Assembly (NCBI RefSeq): GCF_042650605.1
Contig: NZ_JBHSBN010000025.1
Coordinates: forward strand, 1-64,000
Direction of reading: 5' to 3'
DNA from: Micromonospora_J zhanjiangensis
GTDB lineage: Bacteria; Actinomycetota; Actinomycetes; Mycobacteriales; Micromonosporaceae
DNA length: 64,000 nt
Made by a program: the position numbers and the translations under genes. The notes under the pieces are model-generated. The model was given only the letters and a program-made list of their open reading frames with translations, ran no database searches and was not told the origin of the DNA. This document shows, one piece after another, positions 32,006 to 41,392 of this stretch; positions within the stretch are counted from its first letter, which is position 1, and each line of letters opens with the position of its first letter.

Positions 32006-32826
32006 TTGGCGGCCGGCTTCGCGCCGATCCACTTCTCGTACAGAGTGTCGTACGTGCCGTCCGACCTGGCCGCGGCGAGCGCCTCGTTGAGGGCCTTGAG
32101 CAGTTCGGGGTTGCCGCCCTTCTTGACCGCGAAGCCGTACTGCTCACCGGTGTCGAAGCCGCCCGCGACGACGACCTTGCCGGGGTTGGCCTTGACGTAC
32201 TCGTTCCACACCGGCAGGTCACCCACGGCGCCCTCGATCTGCCCGGTGGCCAGCGCCTGCTGCGCGGAGCCGAGATCCTTGTACGCCACCACCTCGATCT
32301 TCAGGTTCTGCTGCTTAACCTGGGCCTTGACGTACTCCTCACCGGTGGTGGCGGCCTGTACGCCGAGTCGCTTGCCGGCGAAGTCGGCCAGACTCTTGTA
32401 CGGCTTGCCGGCCGGCACGGCCAGCGCCTGGGTCGCGTCGAAGTACGGCTCGGAGAAGTCCAGCACCTGCTTGCGGGCGTCGGTGATGGTCATGCCGGCG
32501 GCGGCCACGTCGCACTTGCCGGAGTTGAGGTCGGTGCCGGACCTGATGCCCTCGAACGGGGTGTCGACGATGTCCTGCGGCACGCCGAGCTTCTTGGCCG
32601 CCAGGTCGATCAGGTCGACGTCGAACCCGACCACCTTGCCGGCCGCGTCCTTCGCCTGGAACGGCGAGTACGGCAGGTGGGTGCAGGTGGTCAGCTTGCC
32701 GGCGTGCACCAGCTTCACCCCGGAGTCGGTGGTCGAGCCGGTGTCCTTCTTCGCACAGCCGGTGACGGCCAGCAGGGCGATCGCCACGACGGCGGCACCG
32801 CGCCGGGCACCTCGTAGCCTCTTCAT
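32002..32826 (-). CDS. Polar amino acid ABC transporter, substrate-binding lipoprotein
   Basis: A 274-residue family 3 binding protein. The signal peptide ends in a lipobox (LLAVTGC) at about residue 25, so the mature protein is lipid-anchored outside the membrane. Typical segments are SPFQAKDAAGKVVGFDVDLI, VAAAGMTITDARKQVLDFSE, PYFDATQALAV and YGFAVKKGGNPELL. The ligand is probably a polar amino acid; the exact one is not visible. ATG 32826 has GGGGAGG 8 bases upstream. Confidence 0.92.
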   Translation of the reverse strand: MKRLRGARRGAAVVAIALLAVTGCAKKDTGSTTDSGVKLVHAGKLTTCTHLPYSPFQAKDAAGKVVGFDVDLIDLAAKKLGVPQDIVDTPFEGIRSGTDLNSGKCDVAAAGMTITDARKQVLDFSEPYFDATQALAVPAGKPYKSLADFAGKRLGVQAATTGEEYVKAQVKQQNLKIEVVAYKDLGSAQQALATGQIEGAVGDLPVWNEYVKANPGKVVVAGGFDTGEQYGFAVKKGGNPELLKALNEALAAARSDGTYDTLYEKWIGAKPAAK

Positions 32827-32942
32827 CCGTTTTTCCTCCCCATGGGCGAAACCGCTGGTGACGCCGGGAGGCGCCGCCGAACGCGGACAGGTTACGCCAG
32901 GCGGCGCCGACCGGTCACCGGGGTGTTGATCGTCACAGACGG

Positions 32943-33611
32943 TCACCACCCATCCGACGGCCCGGCCAGGCCGGACCGGTACGCCAGCACCACCAGTTGT
33001 GCCCGGTCCCGCGCGCCGAGCTTCGCCATCGCCCGGTTGACGTGCGTCTTCGCCGTCGCCGGGCTCATCGTCAGCCGGGCGCCGATCTCCTGGTTCGACA
33101 GGCCCGCGGCGACCAGCCCGACGACCTGGCGTTCCCGGGCGGTCAACTCGGCCAGCCGGTGCGCCGGGACGGGTTCGTCGCCGGGCCGGCCGACGAAGGC
33201 GGCGATCAGCCGACGGGTCACCGGCGGCGCCAGCAGGGCGTCCCCCGCGGCGATGACCCGCACGGCCTGCCGCAGCGCGTCCGGCTCGACGTCCTTGAGC
33301 AGGAAACCGCTGGCTCCCGCGCGCAGCGCGGCGAAGACGTACTCGTCCAGGTCGTAGGTGGTGAGCACCAGTACCCGAACGCCGGGCAGCCGGTCCTCGG
33401 CGAGGATCCGGCGGGTGGCGGTCAGCCCGTCGGTGCCCGGCATCCGGACGTCCATCAGCACCACGTCCGGCCGGTGCGCCCAGGCCAGCCGCACCGCCTC
33501 GGCACCGTCGGCCGCCTCGCCGACCACCTCGATGTCGGGCGCGCGTTCCAGCAGCGCGCGGAAGCCGGCCCGGACCAGGTTCTGGTCGTCGGCCAGCAGC
33601 ACCCGAATCAT
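32943..33611 (-). CDS. NarL/LuxR-family response regulator
   Basis: A 222-residue protein. The receiver domain has the acidic pair in LLADDQN, phospho-acceptor Asp in VVLMDVRMPGTDGL, Thr in VLVLTTYDLDEYV and Lys in GFLLKDV. The LuxR helix-turn-helix follows: LTARERQVVGLVAAGLSNQE, then IGARLTMSPATAKTHV. Its start overlaps the end of the histidine kinase gene by 4 bases, so they form a cognate pair. The target may be the neighbouring ABC operon or FUSC gene; this is only a guess from position. Confidence 0.92.
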   Translation of the reverse strand: MIRVLLADDQNLVRAGFRALLERAPDIEVVGEAADGAEAVRLAWAHRPDVVLMDVRMPGTDGLTATRRILAEDRLPGVRVLVLTTYDLDEYVFAALRAGASGFLLKDVEPDALRQAVRVIAAGDALLAPPVTRRLIAAFVGRPGDEPVPAHRLAELTARERQVVGLVAAGLSNQEIGARLTMSPATAKTHVNRAMAKLGARDRAQLVVLAYRSGLAGPSDGW

Positions 33612-34894
33612 GTCTGCACCTCCCCGCTCGGCAGCCAGGCCCGGACCAGGAAGCCGGGTCCACCGTCGTCGGCCGGCCCGGCGGTCAACCAGCCGCCCAG
33701 GCTCGCGGCCCGCTCCGCCATCCCGCGCAGGCCGTGGCCACCGGCACCGCCGGACAACGCGGGACCGTCCCGGCCCGGACCGGGTCCGTCGGTGCCGGCA
33801 GCACCGCCCGCCGCCGCCGGGCCGTCGTCGCGGATCTCCAGGGCCAGCCCGTCGGCCCGGTAGTCCAACCGGACGTCCACCCGGCCCGCCCGGGCGTGCC
33901 GGTGGGCGTTGGCCAGCGACTCCTGGACGATCCGGTACGCCGAGGTCTCCACCAGCCGGGGCAGCGGGCGCCGGCTGCCGGCGTACCGGACCTCGACCGT
34001 CGGGCCGGTCGGCCCGTACGCGGTGGTCAGCCGGCCGAGCCGGTCCAGGCCCGGCAGCGGCGGCGGCACGTCGGCCGGCGCGGACCCGGCCGGTGGCTGG
34101 TCCGGCGCGGACCCGGCCGGGCCGCGGAGCACGCCGACGGCCGCGCGCAGTTCCGCCGTCGCCTCGCGACAGGCGGTCCGCACCGCCCGCAGCGCCCGCC
34201 GGGACCGCTCCGGCGCCTCGTCCAGATAGTCGGCCGCCACCCCGGCCTGCACGGTGATCACACCGAGCGTGTGCGCGGTGACGTCGTGCAGCTCGCGGGC
34301 CATGCGTACGCGTTCGTCGGCGACCCGGCGCTCGGCGGCGCGTTCGCGTTCCGCGGCGAGCAGCGCCAGCCGGACCTCGACCTCGTCCCGCCAGGCCCGG
34401 CGGCTGCGGACCGCGTCGCCGAGCAGCAGCGCCGACACGAACACCACCGTCGAACCGTCCAGCACCGCCTCGAACAGGTGCGTCCCGGAGATCGTCGTGC
34501 GCCCCAGGGCGTCGGCCACGATCAGCGCGCCCGCGACCATCAGCGCCGCCAGCCGGCGCGGCGCGACGGCCGCCGAGTACAGCGCGATCCAGACCGGCAC
34601 CGCCGGCTCACCGCCGGGATAGTCCAGGACGTGGTACGCCAGCCAGCCCACCACCACCGCCGCCATCGTCACCGCCGGCCAGCGGCGATGCGGCAGCAGC
34701 GCCACCGACATGGCCAGCCCGATCCCGTACGCCGTCGCGTCCGGCGGCCGTTCCCCGGCGTCCACCGTGCCGGTGCGGATGCGGTAGCCGGTGGCCAGCG
34801 CGGCGAGCAGGCACAGTCCAATGTCGACGGCCCAGGGCGGGATCCGCCCCGCCGGCCGACGCGTCCGCCCGATGCGGTCGACGGTGACGGCCAT
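33608..34894 (-). CDS. Sensor histidine kinase (HisKA_3/NarX type)
   Basis: A 428-residue membrane sensor. The N-terminal ~170 residues contain about five hydrophobic segments and no large outer domain, so it probably senses within the membrane. The H-box is RVRMARELHDVTAHTLGVIT (phospho-His in ELHD). The ATPase region has VQESLANAHRHARAG (N-box), LALEIRDDGPA and GGHGLRGMAERAASLGGWL (G-box). It phosphorylates the coupled LuxR-type regulator downstream. The signal is unknown. Confidence 0.92.
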   Translation of the reverse strand: MAVTVDRIGRTRRPAGRIPPWAVDIGLCLLAALATGYRIRTGTVDAGERPPDATAYGIGLAMSVALLPHRRWPAVTMAAVVVGWLAYHVLDYPGGEPAVPVWIALYSAAVAPRRLAALMVAGALIVADALGRTTISGTHLFEAVLDGSTVVFVSALLLGDAVRSRRAWRDEVEVRLALLAAERERAAERRVADERVRMARELHDVTAHTLGVITVQAGVAADYLDEAPERSRRALRAVRTACREATAELRAAVGVLRGPAGSAPDQPPAGSAPADVPPPLPGLDRLGRLTTAYGPTGPTVEVRYAGSRRPLPRLVETSAYRIVQESLANAHRHARAGRVDVRLDYRADGLALEIRDDGPAAAGGAAGTDGPGPGRDGPALSGGAGGHGLRGMAERAASLGGWLTAGPADDGGPGFLVRAWLPSGEVQT

Positions 34895-34992
34895 GGCACC
34901 GAGTGTAGGAAGTCGACGTGTGGTACCCGCGGGCCGACCCGCGGCGGTGCACGGCGGCGCCGCTGCTGGAGGTGGACCCGGTCGCGGCCCGG

Positions 34993-36117
34993 TCAGACCG
35001 GGGGCAGGCCGAGTGCCTCGTCGACCCGGCCGAGGATCTCGGCGTCGTCGCCGCCGACGCCGCGCAGCAGGTCGATGGCGGTGGCCCGGACCTGACCGAC
35101 GATCATGATGAGCGGCAGCGGTGGGCCACCCGTCAGCAGGCCACCGGCCGTACGTACGGCGGTCAGGGCGGCCTCGTCGGCCTCGTCGGCGTACCGGTCG
35201 GCGGCCTCGCCGTCACCGGTGAGGTCGGCGGCGAGCGCCTTGCCCGCCACGCGTACCGCCTCGGCGAGGGACCGGAGCGCGGCGGTGAGCTCCGGCGGTG
35301 CCGGCGTCGGCAGCCGGCTCAGCGTCACCGCGGCGCGGGCCAGCACGCGGACGTTGCGTACCGCGTAGTCGACCTGGCGGGTCGAGGCGTCGACCGCCCG
35401 GACCCGGCCGATGTGCCGGCGTCGGCGGACGTTGAGCCGTAGCGCCTCGCCGGCCGCCTGCACCTCGTCCTGCAACCGGTCGACGGCGGTGTCCATGCCG
35501 CGGGCCTCGGTGAGCGCCGTCCGGGCGGCCGGTTCGTCGTGGTCCTGCAACGCCTCGGTGATCCGGTCGACCAGGTCGGCCAGCGCGCCGAAGGTCTGCC
35601 GGGCCTCGGCGACCAGCGGGGCGAGCGGATCGCGGGCCGAGACGAGCTGGCTGGCCACCACCGCGACGCCGCCCCCGATCAGCGCGTCGACGAACCGGAA
35701 CGGCACCCAGGTCTCCGCGCTCGGGGCGATCACCACCAGGTAGAGCGCGGAGACGGCGGCCTGCACCACGGTCACGGTGCTCGCGCCGATCGCCACCGCG
35801 AGACCGATGGTGAGCAGGATGACCGTGAAGATCGTCCAGGTGGTACGCGGACCGAGCGCCTGGATCACCAGGTCGGCGACGAGCACCCCGGCGGCGACGC
35901 CGAGGACCACCTCCACCGCCCGACGCATCCGCTGCCCGCGGGCCTGGCCCAGCACGATCAGCGCGGCGGCCGGGGCGAAGAACGGCTGCGGATGGCCGAT
36001 CAACCGGGTGTCGATCACCCAGGCCACGGTGGCGGCCAGGGTCGCCTCGACCACCGGCAACCAGCCGTCCCGCAGCCGGCCGAAGGCGGTACGGAACCAG
36101 GTCACCCGAAGCGCCAC
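34993..36117 (-). CDS. FUSC-family membrane protein (aromatic acid exporter-like)
   Basis: A 374-residue protein. Residues 20-165 hold about six membrane segments, including HPQPFFAPAAALIVLGQARG, the hallmark of the FUSC/ArAE fold, and GVAVVASQLVSARDPL. The second half is a long soluble helical region (ALADLVDRITEALQDHD; EVQAAGEALRLNVRRRR). Relatives export aromatic acids or other organic anions. GTG 36117 follows GGAGG at 9 bases. It stands alone. Confidence 0.8.
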   Translation of the reverse strand: MALRVTWFRTAFGRLRDGWLPVVEATLAATVAWVIDTRLIGHPQPFFAPAAALIVLGQARGQRMRRAVEVVLGVAAGVLVADLVIQALGPRTTWTIFTVILLTIGLAVAIGASTVTVVQAAVSALYLVVIAPSAETWVPFRFVDALIGGGVAVVASQLVSARDPLAPLVAEARQTFGALADLVDRITEALQDHDEPAARTALTEARGMDTAVDRLQDEVQAAGEALRLNVRRRRHIGRVRAVDASTRQVDYAVRNVRVLARAAVTLSRLPTPAPPELTAALRSLAEAVRVAGKALAADLTGDGEAADRYADEADEAALTAVRTAGGLLTGGPPLPLIMIVGQVRATAIDLLRGVGGDDAEILGRVDEALGLPPV

Positions 36118-36483
36118 CGCGCGTCCCCTCCTTCCCGGGCCGACCACCCACCACCCCCTCGGCGGTCCGAGATGTCCGCGGCGGCCCTACCTTACGAGGT
36201 CAGCCGGCCGACGCCGGCTCCGGGAAGCGGCAATGTCCCCGCCTGAACGGATAAATCACGTGTCGAGCCGACATATGCGCGTGAAAGGCCCGGCGTTCGG
36301 TCGCGCCCGCCGCCCGGTCGTCGGGCCGTCGCACGACCGGCGGGCTGCGGCGCATTCCGTCCCGCCGGCGAGACACCTGCCCGACATATCGCCCCCGGGG
36401 TGGCAATTGCCGCCGCTCATCGTGCTACTTGTCGCAAACTCGTCATAGGCTTACGCCGATGCGGTAACCCGGGGGGCGATCCG
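36118..36483. other. Divergent intergenic region with a half REP element
   Basis: This separates the FUSC gene (minus) from the SARP gene (plus). At 36222-36242 a GGAAGCGGCAATGTCCCCGCC stretch matches half of the palindromic element of 11158-12425; the second arm is missing. The part nearest the SARP gene is less GC-rich and probably holds its promoter (CTTGTCGC...CATAGGCTTA near 36428-36454). No small gene was recognised. Confidence 0.45.
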
Positions 36484-38802
36484 ATGGCTCACGCAGGGCC
36501 AGCTGAAGTGCGGGCGAAACTGCTAGGCACCGTGACGGCGACCGCCGGGGGGCGGGACATCGATCTCGGTTCGCCGCAACAGCGCGCCATGTTCGCGGTG
36601 CTCGCGAGCAGGGCGGGCCAGGTGGTCAGCCGCGAGGAACTGGTCGACGCGGTCTGGGGGGCCACCCCACCGACCACGGTGGACAGCAGCATATACACCT
36701 ACGTGGCCCGGCTGCGGCGCATCCTGGAGCCCGGCCGGCCGCTGCGCGCGCCGTCGACCCTGCTCGCCCACCACGGTGCCGGCTATGCGCTGCACCTGGG
36801 CACCGACCAGGTCGACGCGTTGATGTTCGACGACCAACTCGAACACGCCCGACACCTGGCGGCCACCGGGCAGTTCTGCGCCGCCGTCGCCGAGCTGGAC
36901 ACGGCGCTGGCGCTGTGGAAGGGCCCGGCCCTCGGCGGCGCCGTCGGCCCGTTCGCCGAGGCCGCCCGGTTGCGGCTGACCGAGCAGCGGTTCAGCGCCC
37001 GGCAGGAACGGGCCGAGTGCCTGCTCAACCTGGGCCGACCGGCCGACGTGATCGCCGAACTGTCGGAGTTGGTCCGCTGGCAGCCGCTGCGGGAGCGACT
37101 GCGGCAGCTCCGGATGATCGCCTTCTACCGGCTGGGCCGACGGGCCGACGCGCTGGCGGAGTTCCGGGAGATCCGCTGCCTGCTGATCACCGAACTCGGC
37201 ATCGAGCCCAGTGACGACCTGCAGCGCTGTCACCAGCAGATCCTGCGCAGCGACCCGGACCTGGACGCCCTGCCGGTCGGCCGGCGGTATCTCGACGGGT
37301 CGGTCGACCCGCCGGTCGTCCCGGCCGCTCCGGCCCAACTACCCAGGGACACCCCGGGGTTCACCGGTCGGGCGGCCGAACTCCAGCGGCTGCACGCCCT
37401 GGTCCAGGAGGCCGAGGCGGCCGGGGACGCGGCGGTGATCATGATTGACGGCGGACCGGCAACCGGCAAATCCGCACTTGCCGTACATCTCGCCCATGAG
37501 GTGTCCGGGCGGTTCCCGGACGGGCACCTCTACCTCGACCTGGCCGGCACCGGCCAACCGGCCAGCGTCGGCAGCGCGGTGGCCCGGCTGATGGCCGACC
37601 TCGGTGACCACCGCGCCCTGCCGGCCACCGCGGACCGGCAGGCGGCGATGTTCCGCAGTGCCGTCTGGGGTCGGCGGATGCTCATCGTGCTGGACGACGC
37701 GGCCTCCACGGCCCAGGTCCGCGCCCTGCTGCCCGGCTCGCCGTCCTGCGTGGTGCTGGTGACCAGCCGGGCCAAACTGTCCGGGCTCGCCGCCCGGGAG
37801 GGCGCCGGTGGCATCACGCTCGGTCCGATGCCGACGGACGACGCGGTGAGCCTGGTCAGGCACAGCCTCGGCCTGGACGAGAACGACCACACCGACGATC
37901 CGGTGATCCGGGAGCTCGTCCGGGCCTGCAGCCGCCTGCCGCTCGCCCTGCGGGTCGCCGCCGAACGGGTGCTCAGCCAGCCCGGTCGCCCGGTGACCGA
38001 GGCGATCCGCGAGTTGCTCGACCGGGAGTCCCCGCTGGATCGGGTGGAGTCCAGCGACCCGGCGTCCTCGATCCGGGCCGTCTTCGCCACCTCGTACGCC
38101 GCGCTGCCCGGTCCCGCCGCGGAACTGCTGCGGCTGCTCGGCGTGCACGGCGGCACCGAGATCAGCCTCGCCGCGGTGTCGGCCATGGCCAACATCCACC
38201 CGACCCGGTCCCGGTCCCTGTTGCACACCCTCGTCGAGGCCCGGCTGATCGATCATGCCGGGCCGGACCGGTTCCGCCTGACCGGGCTGATGCACGCCTA
38301 CGCCGCCGAGCGGGCGATCACCGAGGACGCACCGGCCCGCCGGTCCGAACTGGCCCGCCGGATGCTCGTCTTCTATCTCGGCCACGCCGCCTCGGCCCTG
38401 CGCGCCCTCGGGCTGTCCGGCGCCGGGCAGCCGTCCTGCGGGCTGCCGAGGGTCCCGATCGACGATCCGGACCAGGCCCGCCACTGGCTGCACGCCGAGA
38501 CCGGGAACGTACTGGCCGCCGTCGCCGCCGGCCACCTGCACGGCCAGCCCGAGCTGGCGCAGCGGCTGCGTGAGCTGATCGAACCGGGTCCCCGTCCGAT
38601 CGCCTGGCCGACGGCCGGCCTGCCCCGGCGGCCGGCGATCTGCGCCGACCCGGACTGGTCGGCGGTCACGCCGGTCGTGCCGACGGAGCGGGCGGGCGGG
38701 CGGAGGCGGTCCGCCACGGCGCCGCGACAATTGGCCCCCACCGACGAGCACGAACCGGCGGGCGCCCGCCCCGAAAAACGCAATCTCTTGGGGAAAATTT
38801 GA
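36484..38802 (+). CDS. SARP-type regulator with NB-ARC ATPase domain (AfsR-like)
   Basis: A 772-residue regulator. Residues 10-100 form an OmpR-type winged helix (LGSPQQRAMFAVLASRAG, DSSIYTYVARLRRILEPG), and 105-255 a bacterial transcriptional activation (BTAD) domain. A P-loop follows at about 325 (IDGGPATGKSALAVHLAHEV), with Walker B RRMLIVLDDAAST and further NB-ARC motifs (CSRLPLALRVAAERV). The sensor helices continue to about 690, and the last ~80 residues are disordered. AfsR-type proteins activate antibiotic genes through direct-repeat sites. There is no TPR tail. A LmbU-family gene lies 124 bases downstream on the same strand. Confidence 0.88.
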   Translation: MAHAGPAEVRAKLLGTVTATAGGRDIDLGSPQQRAMFAVLASRAGQVVSREELVDAVWGATPPTTVDSSIYTYVARLRRILEPGRPLRAPSTLLAHHGAGYALHLGTDQVDALMFDDQLEHARHLAATGQFCAAVAELDTALALWKGPALGGAVGPFAEAARLRLTEQRFSARQERAECLLNLGRPADVIAELSELVRWQPLRERLRQLRMIAFYRLGRRADALAEFREIRCLLITELGIEPSDDLQRCHQQILRSDPDLDALPVGRRYLDGSVDPPVVPAAPAQLPRDTPGFTGRAAELQRLHALVQEAEAAGDAAVIMIDGGPATGKSALAVHLAHEVSGRFPDGHLYLDLAGTGQPASVGSAVARLMADLGDHRALPATADRQAAMFRSAVWGRRMLIVLDDAASTAQVRALLPGSPSCVVLVTSRAKLSGLAAREGAGGITLGPMPTDDAVSLVRHSLGLDENDHTDDPVIRELVRACSRLPLALRVAAERVLSQPGRPVTEAIRELLDRESPLDRVESSDPASSIRAVFATSYAALPGPAAELLRLLGVHGGTEISLAAVSAMANIHPTRSRSLLHTLVEARLIDHAGPDRFRLTGLMHAYAAERAITEDAPARRSELARRMLVFYLGHAASALRALGLSGAGQPSCGLPRVPIDDPDQARHWLHAETGNVLAAVAAGHLHGQPELAQRLRELIEPGPRPIAWPTAGLPRRPAICADPDWSAVTPVVPTERAGGRRRSATAPRQLAPTDEHEPAGARPEKRNLLGKI

Positions 38803-38926
38803 GGTAAACCCACCGACGCTACCGCAAAGGCGCGCGGCCCAGCAGCGAAGATGCGGCCACTACAGACTTCGTCTAGACCGCGTCGAGAAGGCACCGGCAG
38901 AATCAGCCGCCAATGTCCTGTAACTA

Positions 38927-39610
38927 GTGACACGGGGACGTGACAGCTTGAATCCGAACAGTCACGGAAATCTGACAGTGCAGCTGGGCCGGCCGGTGCC
39001 GCCGGCCGGCCCGCTGCGGCCCGCCGAGACCGCACGGTTATCCATCGACGGCGGCACGTTGAAGCGGCGTACCGCGTTGTTCATGCCGCAGGGAATGCCC
39101 ATCTCCGCCTGGAGCCAGTTGGGCCGGCAGATATTCGTCGTGTCCGACGCGTCGTCGTGGTGGCTCGGGGACTGGCTCATCTACGGCCAGTCGCAGTACC
39201 CCGACCGTTACAAGCGGGCCATCGCCGAAACGTCGTTGGACTACCAGACGTTACGCAACTACGCCTGGGTCGCCCGCAGTTTCACGCCCGACCGGCGCCG
39301 CGACGCGCTCAGCTTCCAGCACCACGCGGAGGTGGCCGGGCTCTCCCAACCCGAGCAGGACGCCTGGTTGACCCGGGCCGAGCACCACGGCTGGTCCCGC
39401 AACGAGCTGCGCAGGCGGATCCGGGCCAGTCGGCAGCCGGAGGGCTCCGACCGGCAGGTGATCAACATCCAGATGAACGTCATCGCCGACCAGAAGCAGC
39501 GCTGGCAGGAGGCCGCCGAGACCGAGGACAAGGAGCTGCTGGCCTGGATGTCCTCGATCCTGGACGGCGCCGCACGCCGCGTCCTGGAGGCCCGCACCAC
39601 GGACAACTGA
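38927..39610 (+). CDS. LmbU-family transcriptional regulator
   Basis: About 220-227 residues. The conserved core is MPQGMPISAWSQLGRQIFVV, SSWWLGDWLIYGQSQYPDRY, TSLDYQTLRNYAWVARSF and LSFQHHAEVAGLSQPEQDAW. This matches LmbU, the regulator of lincomycin biosynthesis, and homologues in many antibiotic clusters, thought to be an unusual HTH protein. The start is uncertain: GTG 38927 and TTG 38948 are both in frame and neither has a good RBS; lmbU itself uses a rare start. It follows an AfsR-like gene, but no biosynthetic genes are adjacent; the nearest cluster begins about 10 kb downstream. A strong hairpin follows. Confidence 0.85.
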   Translation: MTRGRDSLNPNSHGNLTVQLGRPVPPAGPLRPAETARLSIDGGTLKRRTALFMPQGMPISAWSQLGRQIFVVSDASSWWLGDWLIYGQSQYPDRYKRAIAETSLDYQTLRNYAWVARSFTPDRRRDALSFQHHAEVAGLSQPEQDAWLTRAEHHGWSRNELRRRIRASRQPEGSDRQVINIQMNVIADQKQRWQEAAETEDKELLAWMSSILDGAARRVLEARTTDN

Positions 39611-39618
39611 CCGCGCGC

Positions 39619-39681
39619 TGATCGCTGGCACTTCTCCGGCTCGACACGCCGGTCGGGCAACCGGAGAAGTGCCAGCGATCA
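39619..39681. terminator. Long perfect hairpin after the LmbU-like gene
   Basis: Two exact 21-base arms (starting TGATCGCTGGCACTTCTCCG) flank a 21-base loop. It starts 9 bases after the LmbU-like stop. This is more stable than needed for termination and could be a repeat element used as terminator. Confidence 0.7.
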
Positions 39682-39731
39682 TGGTGCGTCCACCCGGTTT
39701 CCGGCAGTGGTGGGTGGGTAGGGGTTGGCGC

Positions 39732-40481
39732 ATGGCGGAGTTGGAGCGCACGCCGGAGTTGGCGCAGTTGTGGATCGTGCGGCACGGGGAGAGCGTCGGC
39801 AACGTCGCCGCCGCCGAGGCCGAGGCCGCCGGGACGGACCGGATCGACCTTACCGACCGGGACGCCGACGTACCGCTGTCGCCGCTGGGTCGCGAACAGG
39901 CCGCCGCGACCGGGCGGTGGCTGGCCGGCCTGCCCGCCGACCGGCGGCCGCAGGTCGCGGTGACGTCCACCTACCGGCGGGCCCGGCAGACGGCCGACCT
40001 GGCACTGGCCGGCACCGGCATCCCGGTCAGCCGGGACGAACGCCTGCGCGACCGGGAGTTGGGCATCCTGGACCTGCTCACCGGCCAGGGCGTGCGGGCC
40101 CGCTACCCCGACGAGGTGACCCGCCGGCAACGGCTGGGCAAGTTCTACTACCGGCCACCGGGCGGCGAGTCCTGGGCCGACGTCGCACTGCGGCTGCGTG
40201 CCCTGCTCGGCGACCTGCGCCGGGACCACGCCGGCCAGCGGGTCATCCTGTTCGGCCACGAGGCGCTGGTGCTGCTGCTGCGTTATCTGATCGAGGGACT
40301 CGACGAGCCCGAGCTGACCGAGCTGACCCGTTCGACAAGTGTCGCCAACTGCTCGGTCACCGGCTGGTCCCGTGCCGGGTCCGGGCGGCTGGTGCCGGAC
40401 GGGTTCAACGAGATCGGCCACCTGCGCCAGCAGGACACGCCACCGACCCGGGAGGACGACGTCCGTGCCGAGCCAGTCTGA
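39732..40481 (+). CDS. Histidine phosphatase (phosphoglycerate mutase-like)
   Basis: A 249-residue protein of the histidine phosphatase superfamily. The catalytic RHG motif is WIVRHGESVGN near residue 17, the second Arg is in TSTYRRARQTADLAL, and the second catalytic His is in VILFGHEALVLLL. The acid is near RDRELGILDLL. The substrate is unknown; relatives act on phosphoglycerate, sugar phosphates or nucleotides. ATG 39732 is used. Its 3' end overlaps the NAD(P)HX dehydratase gene by 17 bases, so the two are co-translated. Confidence 0.85.
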   Translation: MAELERTPELAQLWIVRHGESVGNVAAAEAEAAGTDRIDLTDRDADVPLSPLGREQAAATGRWLAGLPADRRPQVAVTSTYRRARQTADLALAGTGIPVSRDERLRDRELGILDLLTGQGVRARYPDEVTRRQRLGKFYYRPPGGESWADVALRLRALLGDLRRDHAGQRVILFGHEALVLLLRYLIEGLDEPELTELTRSTSVANCSVTGWSRAGSGRLVPDGFNEIGHLRQQDTPPTREDDVRAEPV

Positions 40482-41334
40482 TCCGACCGTCATCACCCCC
40501 GGCCTGCTGCGCGACTGGGCGATGCCGGTGCCGGAGGGTGGCAAGAGTGCCCGGGGCACCGTGCTGGTGGTGGGCGGGTCCCGGTTCGTCCCGGGCGCCG
40601 TCCTGCTCGCCGGGTTGGCCGCCCTGCGGGCCGGCGCCGGCGTACTGCAACTGGCCTCGGCCGAGTCCAGCGCCGCGGCGTTGAGCATCGAGGTGCCCGA
40701 GGCGCTGGTCGTCGGCCTGCCGGAGACCGGGGACGGGGCGGTCGCCGGTGACATCGGCGACCGGCTCACCGACCTGGCCGGCGCGGCCGACGCCATCGCG
40801 ATCGGACCCGGGCTCACCGACATCGAACAGACCCGGGCCCTGCTCCGCCGTACCCTCGCGGTGGCCGGCGACCGGACCGCGCTGGTGCTCGACGCGTACG
40901 CGTTGGGGGCGCTCAGCCACGAGCCGGAGTTGCTCGCCGACCGGAAGCTGCCGGCGGTGCTGACCCCGAACATGACCGAGGCCGAGCACCTGCTGGGCCA
41001 CGAGCCGGGCGACGACGTCGCGGCCGCGGCGGTCGAACTGGCCGACCGGTACGGCTGCGTGGTGGCGCTGCGCAGCCACGTCGCCGCGCCCGACGGGCGG
41101 ATCTGGCGGGACGAGAGTGGCGACACCGGGCTGGCCACCTCCGGCAGCGGCGACGTGCTGGCCGGCATCCTCGCCGGGCTGCTCTCCCGGGGCGCGGAGC
41201 CGGCGCAGGCGGCCTGCTGGGCCGCGTACGCGCACGCGGCGAGCGGACAGCGGCTGGTGCCCCGGTTCGGCCGGCTCGGCTTCCTCGCTCGCGAACTGCT
41301 CGACGAGGTGCCTCGGGTGCTGGCACAGATCTGA
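40465..41334 (+). CDS. nnrD: ADP/ATP-dependent NAD(P)H-hydrate dehydratase
   Basis: A 289-residue YjeF C-terminal/CARKD-type enzyme that repairs hydrated NADH and NADPH. Signatures are GTVLVVGGSRFVPGAVLLAG, LRAGAGVLQLA, AIGPGL, VLTPNMTEAEHLLG and LATSGSGDVLAGILAGLLSR (the nucleotide and catalytic Asp loop). GTG 40465 has GGAGG at 40451-40455, 9 bases upstream. The epimerase domain (NnrE) is absent and must be elsewhere. Confidence 0.9.
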   Translation: MPSQSDPTVITPGLLRDWAMPVPEGGKSARGTVLVVGGSRFVPGAVLLAGLAALRAGAGVLQLASAESSAAALSIEVPEALVVGLPETGDGAVAGDIGDRLTDLAGAADAIAIGPGLTDIEQTRALLRRTLAVAGDRTALVLDAYALGALSHEPELLADRKLPAVLTPNMTEAEHLLGHEPGDDVAAAAVELADRYGCVVALRSHVAAPDGRIWRDESGDTGLATSGSGDVLAGILAGLLSRGAEPAQAACWAAYAHAASGQRLVPRFGRLGFLARELLDEVPRVLAQI

Positions 41335-41392
41335 CCGACACGACGACACGCGGGCGACGCGTCGCGGCGGGTCATTGACTCGACGAGGCGAA

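Noticed and set aside
36484..39610. Edge of a lincosamide-type biosynthetic cluster
   Set aside because: The LmbU-like gene suggested it, but the neighbours (histidine phosphatase, nnrD, FUSC transporter) are not biosynthetic.
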